Assembly: GCF_016238445.1 (NCBI RefSeq)
Contig: NZ_JABANU010000022.1
Location: forward strand, 1 to 36,228
Source: Staphylococcus canis
Lineage (GTDB): Bacteria; Bacillota; Bacilli; Staphylococcales; Staphylococcaceae
Length of the DNA stretch: 36,228 nt
Direction of reading: 5' to 3'
Part shown: piece after piece, positions 1 to 7,539 of the stretch
How the letters are laid out: the number at the start of each line of letters is the position of its first letter
How positions within the stretch are numbered: position 1 is the stretch's first letter
The notes under the pieces: generated by a model
Told to the model about the DNA's origin: nothing
What the model saw: the letters and a program-made list of their open reading frames with translations, nothing else
The model's database searches: none
Made by a program: the position numbers and the translations under genes

Positions 1-45
1 GTTTTCGTCTTTAATATTAAGTGTTTTTGATATAAAATAATTCAT
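1..45 (-). CDS. ISL3-like transposase, first 15 codons only
   Basis: Minus-strand ATG at 45-43 opens a frame reading MNYFISKTLNIKDEN up to the window edge. The pattern of a short N-terminus followed by LNIKDxN is what I recall for ISL3-family transposases, but 15 residues are too few to be certain. A Shine-Dalgarno sequence AAAGGAG lies at about 56-62, 11 bases upstream, inside a hairpin (47-104) that would block it. A second ATG at 53-51 is closer to the Shine-Dalgarno but stops after three codons. Confidence 0.5.
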   Translation of the reverse strand, partial: MNYFISKTLNIKDEN

Positions 46-46
46 G

Positions 47-104
47 GACGCATGATCTCCTTTATTATGGTTTGGGCACTTTTAATAATAGAGGTCATTG
101 CGTC
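47..104 (-). promoter_or_regulatory. Hairpin burying the transposase ribosome binding site
   Basis: On the plus strand the arms are 47-59 (GACGCATGATCTC) and 91-104 (GAGGTCATTGCGTC), giving a 13-bp stem with one bulged base and one wobble. On the minus-strand RNA the 3' arm contains the GGAGA of the ribosome binding site. Such hairpins are known in IS elements to limit transposase translation from read-through transcripts. Confidence 0.6.
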
Positions 105-122
105 TTTTTGCATCTAAAAAGT

Positions 123-171
123 AAAAAATCGAACAAGCAACATTTATAATTTAAATGCCACCAGTCCGATT
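123..171 (-). terminator. Terminator-like hairpin inside the IS end
   Basis: The arms AATCGAAC (127-134) and GTCCGATT (164-171) pair, with an inner CATTTA (141-146)/TAAATG (152-157) helix. On the minus strand they are followed by a run of six T (128-123). It lies between the IS end and the transposase start and could stop transcription entering from the gcv side. Confidence 0.5.
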
Positions 172-186
172 TATTATAGAACCTGA

Positions 187-238
187 AAAGTTTAATCCCC
201 TTCACCTACTCAATAATTGAGAAAGGATGAAGGGGATT
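187..238 (-). terminator. Rho-independent terminator of the gcv operon
   Basis: A perfect 11-bp stem, AATCCCCTTCA (194-204) with TGAAGGGGATT (228-238), plus an inner CTCAAT/ATTGAG helix, lies 44 bp after the gcvPB stop. Downstream on the minus strand is a modest T-rich stretch (AAACTTTTC). It separates the gcv operon from the IS end. Confidence 0.8.
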
Positions 239-281
239 ATTTATATTGTAAATTTAAATCACTTAGCAAAAAATGAGTTTA

Positions 282-1754
282 TTATTTTTCAGCTTTAAGT
301 TCTTCAAATTTTAAGATTGGTTTACGAGCTGCAGTCGTTTCATCTAATCTATCAATAATTGTTGTATGAGGTGCTTCTAATACTTTATCTGGATCTTCCT
401 CTGCCTCTTTAGCAATTTGTAATAAAGCATCAATAAAATGATCTAATGTTTCTTTTGATTCAGTTTCTGTCGGTTCAATCATCATTGCTTCATCAACAAT
501 TAATGGGAAGTAAACTGTTGGTGGATGTACACCAAAGTCTAATAAACGTTTAGCCATATCTAATGTACGTACACCAAGTTTTTTCTGTCTCTTACCACTT
601 AGAACAAACTCATGTTTACAGAATTGGTCAAATGGAATATCAAATGTATCTTTTAAGCGTGCTTTAATGTAGTTAGCATTAAGAACTGCTGCTTCAGATA
701 CTTCTTTAAGTCCTTGATAACCCATACTGCGAATATAAGTGTATGCACGTAAATAAATACCAAAGTTACCATAGTATGGTTTTACACGTCCAATTGAATA
801 TTCAATGTCATTATCGTATTCGAAGCGATCTCCATTTTTTACAACTAATGGCTTAGGTAAAAATTCACGTAATTCTTTTTTAACACCAATTGGGCCTGCA
901 CCTGGTCCACCACCGCCGTGAGGACCTGTAAATGTTTTGTGTAAGTTTAAGTGTACAGCATCAAATCCCATATCACCAGGACGTACTTTATCCATAATAG
1001 CATTTAAGTTAGCACCATCATAATATAGCAACCCGCCAGCTTCATGTACAATGTCACGGATTTCCATAATATTAGTTTCAAAAATACCTAAAGTGTTAGG
1101 GTTTGTTAACATAATTGCAGCTGTTTTTTCACTAACTAGTTCTTTTAAGTGTTCAATGTCTACTTCGCCTTTTTCGTTAGATTTAACAGTTACAGATTTA
1201 AATCCTGAAAAAGTAGCTGATGCAGGGTTAGTACCGTGTGCAGAGTCTGGAACGATTACCTCATTACGTTGCGTATCGCCATTTTTAAGATGATAAGCTT
1301 TGAAAATCATTAATGAAGTCCACTCACCATGAGCTCCAGCAGCAGGTTGTAGTGAAATTTCATCCATACCTGTAATTTCTTTCAATTCTTCTTGTAAGCT
1401 ATAAATAATTTCTAAAGAGCCTTGAACTTGATCAACATCTTGTAAAGGATGTGATTCAGCGAAACCATTCAAACGTGCAACTTTTTCATTAATCTTTGGA
1501 TTATATTTCATTGTACATGAACCTAATGGATAAAATCCTGTATCAACACCAAAGTTTTTATTTGAAAGCTCAGTATAATGTCTTATTAAATCTAATTCAG
1601 AAACCTCAGGGAATTCAGCTTTCTCTTTACGAAGGAATTTTTTATCTAAAATTTTATCTGCTACATTATTGTCAATTTCTTTTGGTGGTAATGAGTATGC
1701 AAATCGACCTGCTTTAGAACGTTCAAAAATTAATGGGCTTGATTTACTAACCAT
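282..1754 (-). CDS. gcvPB: Glycine dehydrogenase (decarboxylating), subunit 2
   Basis: This is the catalytic half of the split P-protein of the glycine cleavage system. It decarboxylates glycine and passes the aminomethyl group to the lipoyl arm of the H-protein. The pyridoxal-phosphate lysine sits in [16 protein letters not shown], around residue 270. From the ATG at 1754 the protein has 490 aa, the usual length for the family. An in-frame start 24 bases further up would lie inside gcvPA and has no ribosome binding site, while ATG 1754 is preceded by AGGTGAA. It overlaps the gcvPA stop by 8 bp, consistent with translational coupling of the two subunits. It is the last gene of the riboswitch-controlled gcvT-gcvPA-gcvPB operon. 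The H-protein gene (gcvH) is not in the window. Confidence 0.97.
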   Translation of the reverse strand: MVSKSSPLIFERSKAGRFAYSLPPKEIDNNVADKILDKKFLRKEKAEFPEVSELDLIRHYTELSNKNFGVDTGFYPLGSCTMKYNPKINEKVARLNGFAESHPLQDVDQVQGSLEIIYSLQEELKEITGMDEISLQPAAGAHGEWTSLMIFKAYHLKNGDTQRNEVIVPDSAHGTNPASATFSGFKSVTVKSNEKGEVDIEHLKELVSEKTAAIMLTNPNTLGIFETNIMEIRDIVHEAGGLLYYDGANLNAIMDKVRPGDMGFDAVHLNLHKTFTGPHGGGGPGAGPIGVKKELREFLPKPLVVKNGDRFEYDNDIEYSIGRVKPYYGNFGIYLRAYTYIRSMGYQGLKEVSEAAVLNANYIKARLKDTFDIPFDQFCKHEFVLSGKRQKKLGVRTLDMAKRLLDFGVHPPTVYFPLIVDEAMMIEPTETESKETLDHFIDALLQIAKEAEEDPDKVLEAPHTTIIDRLDETTAARKPILKFEELKAEK

Positions 1755-3093
1755 TAAGTTCACCTGCTTTCTTAACAAATGTATCTATTTCATCTTTTGT
1801 ACGTAATTCAGTAACAGCTACAAGCATATGATTTTCGAATTCTTCACCAATGACACCTAAATCAAATCCACCAATAATCTCTTCATCTAGAAGTGATTTA
1901 TTAATTTCACTGATTGGACGATTGAATTTAACTACAAATTCGTTATATGAAACATCATCATATACCTCGAAACCTTGAGCTTTAAATTGTTCTTTAGCAT
2001 AGTTTGCGTTTTCTAAGTTTTGAACCGCAATTTCATAGATACCTTCTTTACCTAGTGCTGACATCGCAATTGAAGAAGCTAATGCATTCAATGCTTGGTT
2101 TGAACAGATATTTGAAGTTGCTGTTTCACGACGAATATGTTGTTCTCTAGCTTGTAAAGTTAAAACAAAACCACGATTTCCATCATCATCTTGAGTTTGT
2201 CCTACTAAGCGACCAGGCATTTTACGCATTAATTTTTTAGTTGTAGCGAAATAACCACAGTGAGGTCCACCAAATTGAGTAGGAATACCGAATACTTGTG
2301 TATCTCCTACAACAATATCAGCTCCAAATTCACCTGGAGGAGTTAATAAACCTAATGATAACGGATTAGCATACACAATAAATAATGCTTTAGTATCTTT
2401 AACATATGATTGGATAGCTTCTAAATCTTCAATTGAGCCAAAGAAGTTTGGGTATTGAACTGCTACAGCAGCAGTATCATCATCAATTGCTTCTTTAAGT
2501 TTATCTAGATCAGTTATTGTACCATCTAATTCAACTTCAACTACTTCATAATCATCATGAATTTTTTCATATGTGTGTAATACTTGTAGCGCTTGATAAT
2601 GTATACCTTTAGAAACTACAATTTTATTCTTTTTCGTTTTTCCCCAAGCTAATAGACATGCTTCAGCAAAACTTGTTGGTCCATCGTACATTGATGAGTT
2701 TGCAACATCCATTGAAGTTAATTCACAAATCATTGTTTGGAATTCAAAAATCGCTTGTAACTCACCTTGTGAAATTTCAGGTTGGTAAGGTGTATAAGCT
2801 GTATAGAACTCAGATCTTGAAATTAATGAATCAACAACAGCAGGTGCATAATGATCGTAAACACCAGCACCTAAGAAACTTGTATGTGTTTCTTTAGTAA
2901 TGTTTTTATTTGCAACTTTATTTAAACGTTTTAATAATTGTGTTTCTGGTTCAGCTGCAGCAATATTTAAATCTCTATTTAATAGAATATTTTCAGGAAC
3001 GTCACTATATAGATCGCTAATTGAATTAACGCCTATCGTTTCTAACATTTCTTTTTCATCTTGTTCAGTTAATGGAATATAACGATGACTCAA
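1747..3093 (-). CDS. gcvPA: Glycine dehydrogenase (decarboxylating), subunit 1
   Basis: This is the N-terminal half of the split P-protein, 448 aa, which forms a heterotetramer with GcvPB and shapes the active site. It has the aminotransferase-like large domain, including a glycine-rich stretch [12 protein letters not shown] around residue 275. The start is TTG at 3093 (reading MSHRYIPL), chosen because AAGGGG lies 8 bases upstream and because the N-terminus matches the S. aureus protein as I recall it. The gap to gcvT is 12 bp. Levels should follow the upstream glycine riboswitch. Confidence 0.97.
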   Translation of the reverse strand: MSHRYIPLTEQDEKEMLETIGVNSISDLYSDVPENILLNRDLNIAAAEPETQLLKRLNKVANKNITKETHTSFLGAGVYDHYAPAVVDSLISRSEFYTAYTPYQPEISQGELQAIFEFQTMICELTSMDVANSSMYDGPTSFAEACLLAWGKTKKNKIVVSKGIHYQALQVLHTYEKIHDDYEVVEVELDGTITDLDKLKEAIDDDTAAVAVQYPNFFGSIEDLEAIQSYVKDTKALFIVYANPLSLGLLTPPGEFGADIVVGDTQVFGIPTQFGGPHCGYFATTKKLMRKMPGRLVGQTQDDDGNRGFVLTLQAREQHIRRETATSNICSNQALNALASSIAMSALGKEGIYEIAVQNLENANYAKEQFKAQGFEVYDDVSYNEFVVKFNRPISEINKSLLDEEIIGGFDLGVIGEEFENHMLVAVTELRTKDEIDTFVKKAGELNG

Positions 3094-3105
3094 TGTCTAC
3101 ACCCC

Positions 3106-4197
3106 TTATTTTTTGATTTGATTTTTTTTGACGATTTGTGCTTTGACTTGACGCTTTCTGATTTGAATTAATACTTCTTTACCCATCTCAAATTTGTCAC
3201 GTTGGATAATACCTAAACCAATAGATTCACCAGATAATGGTGATTGTGTACCAGAAGTTACTTTACCAATTTCATTACCATCTAAATCTAAGATAGCATA
3301 GTCCGTTCTTGGTATCCCTTTTTCAACGATTTTCAAACCAATTGAACGTCTTGGAGCACCATTTTCTTTTTGCTCTTTAAGTACAGATTTTCCAATAAAA
3401 TCTTCTTCAATTAAAGGTTTTGCAGCGAATGCAATGCCGCCCTCGTAAGGTGTAATATCTTCAGTTAAATCTTGACCGTGCAGTGGTAAACCTGCTTCCA
3501 AGCGTAGTGTATCACGTGCACCAAGACCACATGGTGTAACATCATATTTTAATATTGCATTCCAAATATCAACCACATCATCAATGTTACAGTAAATTTC
3601 AAAACCGTCTTCACCTGTGTAACCTGATTGAGATAAAATCACATTTTTACCAAAAACATTAACATCTTTTAAAAATTCAAACATTGATAGTTCACTAACA
3701 TCAGTATCTGTATTTTCTTGAACGATGTTACGTGCATTAGGACCTTGAATGGCAAGTTGTCCATACTCTTTAGAAACATTTTTCACTTCTGCGTTAAAAT
3801 TGTTTTTATGATTATTAATCCACTCGAAGTCTTTATCAGTATTAGCTGCATTAACTACAAGTAAATACTGATTGTCATTTAGTTTGTAAATAACTAAATC
3901 GTCAATAACTCCACCGTTTTCATTACACAATGCAGTGTATTGAGCTTTTTTATCAGTTAATAAATTAACATCATTTGATAAGACATATTGGGCTAGCTCT
4001 TTTGCTTGCTCTCCTTCAATCAGTATTTCTCCCATATGACTAACGTCGAACAAACCAGCATTTTGTCGTACAGCATTATGTTCTTCTTTAATACTAGAAA
4101 ATTGAACCGGCATTGCCCATCCACCAAATTCAACAATCTTAGCTCCAACATCAACATAATGTTGGTACAGTGGTGTTTTTTTCAAATCTTGAACCAT
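3106..4197 (-). CDS. gcvT: Aminomethyltransferase (glycine cleavage T-protein)
   Basis: GcvT (363 aa) releases ammonia from the aminomethyl-lipoyl H-protein and transfers the methylene group to tetrahydrofolate, giving 5,10-methylene-THF. Family landmarks visible are the N-terminal [17 protein letters not shown] and, in the middle, [20 protein letters not shown]. The start ATG at 4197 has a strong AGGAGGG 7 bases upstream. It is the first gene of the operon and follows a glycine riboswitch with an intrinsic terminator (4221-4350), so glycine is expected to switch it on. The one-carbon units made here connect with 5-formyl-THF salvage (12138-12689) in the same window. Confidence 0.97.
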   Translation of the reverse strand: MVQDLKKTPLYQHYVDVGAKIVEFGGWAMPVQFSSIKEEHNAVRQNAGLFDVSHMGEILIEGEQAKELAQYVLSNDVNLLTDKKAQYTALCNENGGVIDDLVIYKLNDNQYLLVVNAANTDKDFEWINNHKNNFNAEVKNVSKEYGQLAIQGPNARNIVQENTDTDVSELSMFEFLKDVNVFGKNVILSQSGYTGEDGFEIYCNIDDVVDIWNAILKYDVTPCGLGARDTLRLEAGLPLHGQDLTEDITPYEGGIAFAAKPLIEEDFIGKSVLKEQKENGAPRRSIGLKIVEKGIPRTDYAILDLDGNEIGKVTSGTQSPLSGESIGLGIIQRDKFEMGKEVLIQIRKRQVKAQIVKKNQIKK

Positions 4198-4220
4198 TGT
4201 ATACCCTCCTAGAATCCTAA

Positions 4221-4256
4221 TAAAAAACAGAGTGTATTTATGAATACAACCCTGTT
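4221..4256 (-). terminator. Expression-platform terminator of the glycine riboswitch
   Basis: On the minus strand ACAGGGTTGTATT pairs with AATACACTCTGT (with a small internal mismatch), followed by TTTTTTATT. It sits 23 bp upstream of the gcvT start, between the aptamer and the gcvT ribosome binding site. Confidence 0.85.
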
Positions 4257-4350
4257 GATATACCTTCAGGAACGCGTCGCAATATTATCCTTTTGCCTGA
4301 GAGATTCGTATTATACTTGCTCCTTCGGCGATGGATAAACCATGCTCTCT
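4221..4350 (-). promoter_or_regulatory. Glycine riboswitch with terminator, upstream of gcvT
   Basis: On the minus strand the conserved glycine-aptamer blocks are plain: GCCGAAGGAGCAA (about 4317-4329) and CTCTCAGGCAAAAGGA (about 4288-4303). Only one full aptamer is seen. The partner aptamer of the usual tandem is missing; the aptamer runs straight into a terminator hairpin. The 5' strand of the aptamer begins at the aroK stop codon (TAG 4351-4349). By family knowledge, glycine binding prevents termination and turns on gcvTPAPB. Its promoter must lie inside or upstream of aroK; I could not identify it with confidence. Confidence 0.93.
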
Positions 4351-4873
4351 AATATTGGTCGTCCGCATTAATAAATTGATTTAGTTCATTAAGTGTTCTA
4401 TCAAATGGAATGTTTGATGATAACTTAATGAATGCGATTTCATTATACCGTGAATAACGCTTAAAATACAAGTTTTTTACAGTATTATAATTTTGACCAA
4501 ACGCATTAGGTCGATTTTTATCATTTTTGATACGAGTATATAGCGTGTCGAACGGCGCATCAATCCATATTATAGGATGATTGATAGAGTTTAAATAATT
4601 AAGTGAACGTTCTGATTCTACAATTCCACCACCAGTTGCAATAATATCGTATTTCTTTATAACTTCTTTTAATGATTTTAATTCAATCTTTCGAAATTCT
4701 TTTTCTCCATATCTTTCAAATATTTCAGGTATAGATAAATTCATTGTTTCAACAATATAACGGTCTAAATCGACAAATGTTAAGTCATTTAATTGTGCAA
4801 ATTCTTGACCTATTGTTGTTTTTCCTGATCCCATAAAACCAATCAATATTATAGGTAAATTTGATTTAATCAT
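4349..4873 (-). CDS. aroK: Shikimate kinase
   Basis: AroK phosphorylates shikimate with ATP in the chorismate pathway to aromatic amino acids. The Walker A motif GFMGSGKTT is at residues 12-20, the shikimate-binding DLDRY near 35, TGGGIV near 80 and the lid-region RPNA near 120. The start ATG at 4873 gives 174 aa, the normal size. An in-frame GTG at 4882 is actually part of the ribosome binding site (AAGGTGAT), so it was not used. The ATG overlaps the stop of comGG, so aroK may be translated as the last cistron of the comG operon, an arrangement I recall from other staphylococci. Its 3' end overlaps the glycine riboswitch of the gcv operon. Confidence 0.93.
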   Translation of the reverse strand: MIKSNLPIILIGFMGSGKTTIGQEFAQLNDLTFVDLDRYIVETMNLSIPEIFERYGEKEFRKIELKSLKEVIKKYDIIATGGGIVESERSLNYLNSINHPIIWIDAPFDTLYTRIKNDKNRPNAFGQNYNTVKNLYFKRYSRYNEIAFIKLSSNIPFDRTLNELNQFINADDQY

Positions 4874-5057
4874 TAATATCACCTTTTTGCAATGTTAAAT
4901 TTATTTCATGAATATAATAGTCATTCAATGCATCTAACGCTTGTAGTTTCACAGTGTATATTACTAAATAAAAAGAGATAAAAAAAGTATAACTAGAAAA
5001 AATTACGAATAATAAAGGGAGTGTAAATCCTTTATTAGAATAAACATTGTGCTTCAA
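4866..5057 (-). CDS. comGG: ComGG-like minor pseudopilin
   Basis: A small membrane protein with the prepilin-type stretch SNKGFTLPLLFVIFSSYTFF close to its N-terminus, as expected for the last gene of a comG operon. It belongs to the competence pseudopilus that helps bring DNA across the wall. The start was set at TTG 5057 (63 aa) because AAAGGAG lies 9 bases before it. An upstream in-frame ATG at 5084 has no ribosome binding site and would add nine residues before the motif. The Glu at position +5 of the mature pilin is replaced by Pro/Leu, as is usual for the ComGG position. It overlaps comGF by 23 bp and aroK by 8 bp. Confidence 0.72.
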   Translation of the reverse strand: MKHNVYSNKGFTLPLLFVIFSSYTFFISFYLVIYTVKLQALDALNDYYIHEINLTLQKGDIND

Positions 5058-5505
5058 ACCATTTGTCTCCTTTGTAATATTCATATTTCATTATGATGTA
5101 TTTTTGGTTTAACTTAAAAAACTTAACATTTCTCATTTGATTAAAGACGGTAATATTGCCTTTACCATTTACTGTTTTTATTAATTTAAAATTGTTTAAT
5201 TTGTACGTTATTGTTTGATTATCATTAAGTATATTCAGTTCATTTGAATAGTTTTTGAAAGTGACACTTTTAGCCTTTTGGATTTTCGTAGCAACTTCTT
5301 TTGACATTAATTCAATATCATAAGTTCTATCTTCTAATATTAATGTTTTATAGTTTTGTAAGTTAAATATAAGTATAGGAATTATTATAATAATTAATGA
5401 TTGTATAAAAAGTGAAAATACGGTCTCAATCATAGTAAAACCCTTAGTGCTTAAAACAAATTGAGTTGTGATATTTTGAATTTTCGATGCATATTTTTTC
5501 TTCAT
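5035..5505 (-). CDS. comGF: ComGF-like minor pseudopilin
   Basis: A 156-aa protein with a type IV prepilin signal: STKGFTMIETVFSLF near residues 19-33, followed by a long hydrophobic helix ending in PILIFNLQNY. ComGC peptidase would cut after the Gly. The C-terminal part is soluble and beta-rich, as in minor pseudopilins. The first possible start in this frame is ATG 5505, because an in-frame TAA lies 10-12 bases upstream. That ATG has no clear ribosome binding site, so translation is probably coupled to comGE, which it overlaps by 62 bp. It also overlaps comGG by 23 bp. Assignment rests on operon position and the prepilin motif. Confidence 0.8.
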   Translation of the reverse strand: MKKKYASKIQNITTQFVLSTKGFTMIETVFSLFIQSLIIIIIPILIFNLQNYKTLILEDRTYDIELMSKEVATKIQKAKSVTFKNYSNELNILNDNQTITYKLNNFKLIKTVNGKGNITVFNQMRNVKFFKLNQKYIIMKYEYYKGDKWFEAQCLF

Positions 5506-5725
5506 GAGGTATAATTATAAAATCTTGAATGTTCATCCTTTCTCTTGGAATGTTATGTTCTAAAATAATGAAAAAAGTTCGATGTGTTTCTAAATCAGAT
5601 TTTAAATCGTTGTATTCATGTTCTAATGAATTAAATATATATATTATAGAAAAGCATAATATAGAAATGATAAACAAAGCGAAAGTAGCTTCTAAATATG
5701 TGTATCCCTTTTTTATTTTAAATAT
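5444..5725 (-). CDS. comGE: ComGE-like minor pseudopilin, apparently starting at ATA
   Basis: The frame encodes KKGYTYLEATFALFIISIL, a proper prepilin cleavage motif (G, then aromatic, T, Glu at +5 region) and transmembrane helix, in the comGE slot of the operon. No ATG, GTG or TTG lies upstream of this motif in frame: the frame opens after TAG at about 5734-5732 and the first usual start (TTG 5677) would delete the motif. The best candidate is ATA at 5725, giving 93 aa, with a very strong AAGGGAGGT (5744-5736) 10 bases upstream. A second ATA lies at 5716. The ORF overlaps the comGD stop by 13 bp and comGF by 62 bp. Membership of the pseudopilus is inferred from motif and position; the exact start is uncertain. 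Confidence 0.75.
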   Translation of the reverse strand: MFKIKKGYTYLEATFALFIISILCFSIIYIFNSLEHEYNDLKSDLETHRTFFIILEHNIPRERMNIQDFIIIPHEEKICIENSKYHNSICFKH

Positions 5726-6159
5726 ACGATCCTATACCTCCCTTGTTCAATATGAAAAATCACTTTAAATTTCCTATTATTTAGTTGCAATTGTAATGTT
5801 CCAAAGTTATTTACATTGCCGTATTCATCTATAGATAAATATTCTAAATTTGATTCGGGTGATAGCTTTAAAGGTGTTAAAGGTATAAATAATGTTTCTC
5901 TTGGATTATGCATAACCACTTTTATATCATTTTGTTTCTTTCTGAATACTAATAGAACTGGAGATTTATGCTTAATAGCTTGAGCTTGATACAAATCAAT
6001 TTTAGTTGTAAATAATTTTGATTGTAATTTAATTTGATTTTCAGAAAGTAATTTTGGTGGATGAGATAACATTAGAAAAGTCATTAATGATATAATACTC
6101 ATCACGATCAACATTTCAACGAGTGTAAATGCCATTTTATGATGTAACAGCTTCACCAC
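5713..6159 (-). CDS. comGD: ComGD-like minor pseudopilin
   Basis: About 148 aa with the prepilin motif HKMAFTLVEMLIVMSIISLM right at the N-terminus and a conserved C-terminal stretch NNFGTLQLQL...FHIEQGRYRIVYLK like that of S. aureus ComGD. It forms part of the competence pseudopilus. The start is unclear. Tandem GTG codons at 6159 and 6156 sit inside the only ribosome binding site (AGAGG) and are too close to it. A CTG at 6150 lies 8 bases after AGAGG, ideal spacing, and an ATG at 6135 is about 20 bases away. The first GTG is given as the outer limit. It overlaps comGC by 23 bp. Confidence 0.82.
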   Translation of the reverse strand: MVKLLHHKMAFTLVEMLIVMSIISLMTFLMLSHPPKLLSENQIKLQSKLFTTKIDLYQAQAIKHKSPVLLVFRKKQNDIKVVMHNPRETLFIPLTPLKLSPESNLEYLSIDEYGNVNNFGTLQLQLNNRKFKVIFHIEQGRYRIVYLK

Positions 6160-6460
6160 CTCTTATTGATATTGTTTCTCCAGATTTACAATTTTTTTGG
6201 TTTTCTTTGATATATCCTTCTCTTACTAAATCATCAATTGAATTAGGCTTAGAATTAAATTTTAAAGTATAAGCTTCAATTTGGCTGTCTACTAATTTGA
6301 GTTGTGCATTGCAACCTGTTCTTTGGATATGTTCTGATTGTTTAGCTATATTTGGTATGATTAATATGAGTAGTACACTGATAATTAGTAAAACAAGTAA
6401 CATTTCAATTAAAGTGAAAGCTTTATTTCTGCGTAAATAAGTAAATAATTTTCGTTTCAT
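6137..6460 (-). CDS. comGC: ComGC major competence pseudopilin
   Basis: A 107-aa major pseudopilin. The leader MKRKLFTYLRRNK precedes AFTLIEMLLVLLIISVLLIL, a textbook type IV prepilin cleavage and helix, with Glu at mature +5. Two cysteines (C in RTGCNAQL and in QKNCKSG) could form the disulphide known for ComGC. ComC prepilin peptidase is not in the window. The start ATG 6460 has TAGGAGAT 8 bases upstream; a longer frame runs up to 6577 but overlaps comGB and lacks a ribosome binding site. ComGC would polymerise into the pilus that binds transforming DNA, powered by ComGA and anchored by ComGB. Confidence 0.93.
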   Translation of the reverse strand: MKRKLFTYLRRNKAFTLIEMLLVLLIISVLLILIIPNIAKQSEHIQRTGCNAQLKLVDSQIEAYTLKFNSKPNSIDDLVREGYIKENQKNCKSGETISIRGGEAVTS

Positions 6461-6471
6461 AAAATAATCTC

Positions 6472-7539
6472 CTAACTTTGTATTGTTTGTATCATTTCGA
6501 AAACTGGTAGCATCATTACGAGATAAACGGATAGTATCAATATGCTTATAAGAAAAAACATTATAGGTTGAATCCATTTTATGTGATTTGAAATAAATGA
6601 TTCGATATGTTCTATTAAGAAGTAACTATAAATATTCAATTCAATTTCTAACCTATCTCTTTTTTCTCCTTGTTCAATATAAGAAATGAAATGATGTTCA
6701 AAACAATTTAAATCCGATAAGATTTTAGAAAATGTTTTCCCTTTTTTAATTTCACGTTGTAAATGATGACCTAAAAATTTAAGAAATACACTTTCATCTT
6801 GTGTGACATAAATATTGACAATGTCATTAATAGAGATACCATTCATTAAAAATAAAATAAATTGATTAGTAATTTGATACGTCATTAAGAGCTTGTAATA
6901 TTTATTAAAAATCGGTATTTTTACTAAGATTTTTACTTGTTTTTCAATATTTAGTATAGATAAGTACTTTCTAAATATTTGTATAAAAGTACCTATCAAC
7001 AAAATTGTTAAAACTAGTATTATTGGAAAATTTGATATGAATTGTTTCAAAAAGATTTGTGTAAGTGAGATTTTTACTTGCATAGATTCATACATATATT
7101 CAAACTGAGGCATTACTGTAAAGTTTAATGTAATAATTAATATTAAGAATATAGCAAGTAATATTAAGGGGTATTGTACTGTTTTAATTAATTTTGATTT
7201 TAAGATTCTATTTTTTTCATAATATTGATGACATCGTTTTAATGTCTCAGGTAAAGTACCGTACCGTTCAGCAAAGTATATCTGCATTAGTATAGTTCTC
7301 GGAAATTTTAACATTTTAAATAATGTATAACAGTCCATACCGGTTTCTAAATGGCTTTTAATATGATTAACATATGATTGATCATTTAAATTTAATTGAT
7401 CAATTATAAATATTGTTGCTTCTGCTAAAGTAAAACCATGGTCTAATAATTGGTATAGCCTTTTAATAATAATAAGATGTGCTTTGTTGACTAATTTTTG
7501 CGTCTTTTTACTTTTGATAACGTCGTAAAGTTGTTTCAT
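6472..7539 (-). CDS. comGB: ComGB, pseudopilus assembly membrane platform protein
   Basis: A 355-aa GspF/PilC-type inner-membrane protein. Two similar halves are visible, each with soluble helices followed by membrane segments: hydrophobic stretches near residues 120-145 (PLILLAIFLILIITLNF), 170-190 and the C-terminal 325-350 (PIMFFLISILILSVYLVMML). The first half carries LLDHGFTLAEA and IYFAERYGTLPETL; the second repeats FLMNGISINDIV and YIEQGEKRDRLE, as in the family. The start ATG 7539 follows GAAGG at 8 bases. The gene overlaps comGA by 32 bp and ends 11 bp before comGC. Confidence 0.92.
   Translation of the reverse strand: MKQLYDVIKSKKTQKLVNKAHLIIIKRLYQLLDHGFTLAEATIFIIDQLNLNDQSYVNHIKSHLETGMDCYTLFKMLKFPRTILMQIYFAERYGTLPETLKRCHQYYEKNRILKSKLIKTVQYPLILLAIFLILIITLNFTVMPQFEYMYESMQVKISLTQIFLKQFISNFPIILVLTILLIGTFIQIFRKYLSILNIEKQVKILVKIPIFNKYYKLLMTYQITNQFILFLMNGISINDIVNIYVTQDESVFLKFLGHHLQREIKKGKTFSKILSDLNCFEHHFISYIEQGEKRDRLEIELNIYSYFLIEHIESFISNHIKWIQPIMFFLISILILSVYLVMMLPVFEMIQTIQS

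Larger units (their letters stand above)
1..183 (-). mobile_element. End of an ISL3-like insertion sequence, cut by the window edge
   Basis: The minus strand from 183 begins GGTTCTATAATAAATCGG, which resembles the end of the element at the right edge of the window (GGCTCTATAC...; 16 of the first 25 bases identical when aligned). Inside the end are a hairpin with a T-run (127-171), a second hairpin over the ribosome binding site (47-104), and the first codons of a transposase-like ORF reading left. The outer boundary at 183 is inferred from this comparison; the other end of the element and any 8-bp target duplication lie outside the window. Family assignment rests on the end sequence and a very short protein start, so it is provisional. 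Confidence 0.55.

Noticed and set aside
6461..6577. N-terminal extension of comGC by 39 codons
   Set aside because: It lies inside comGB, has no ribosome binding site, and would place a long charged stretch before the prepilin leader; ATG 6460 has a good ribosome binding site.
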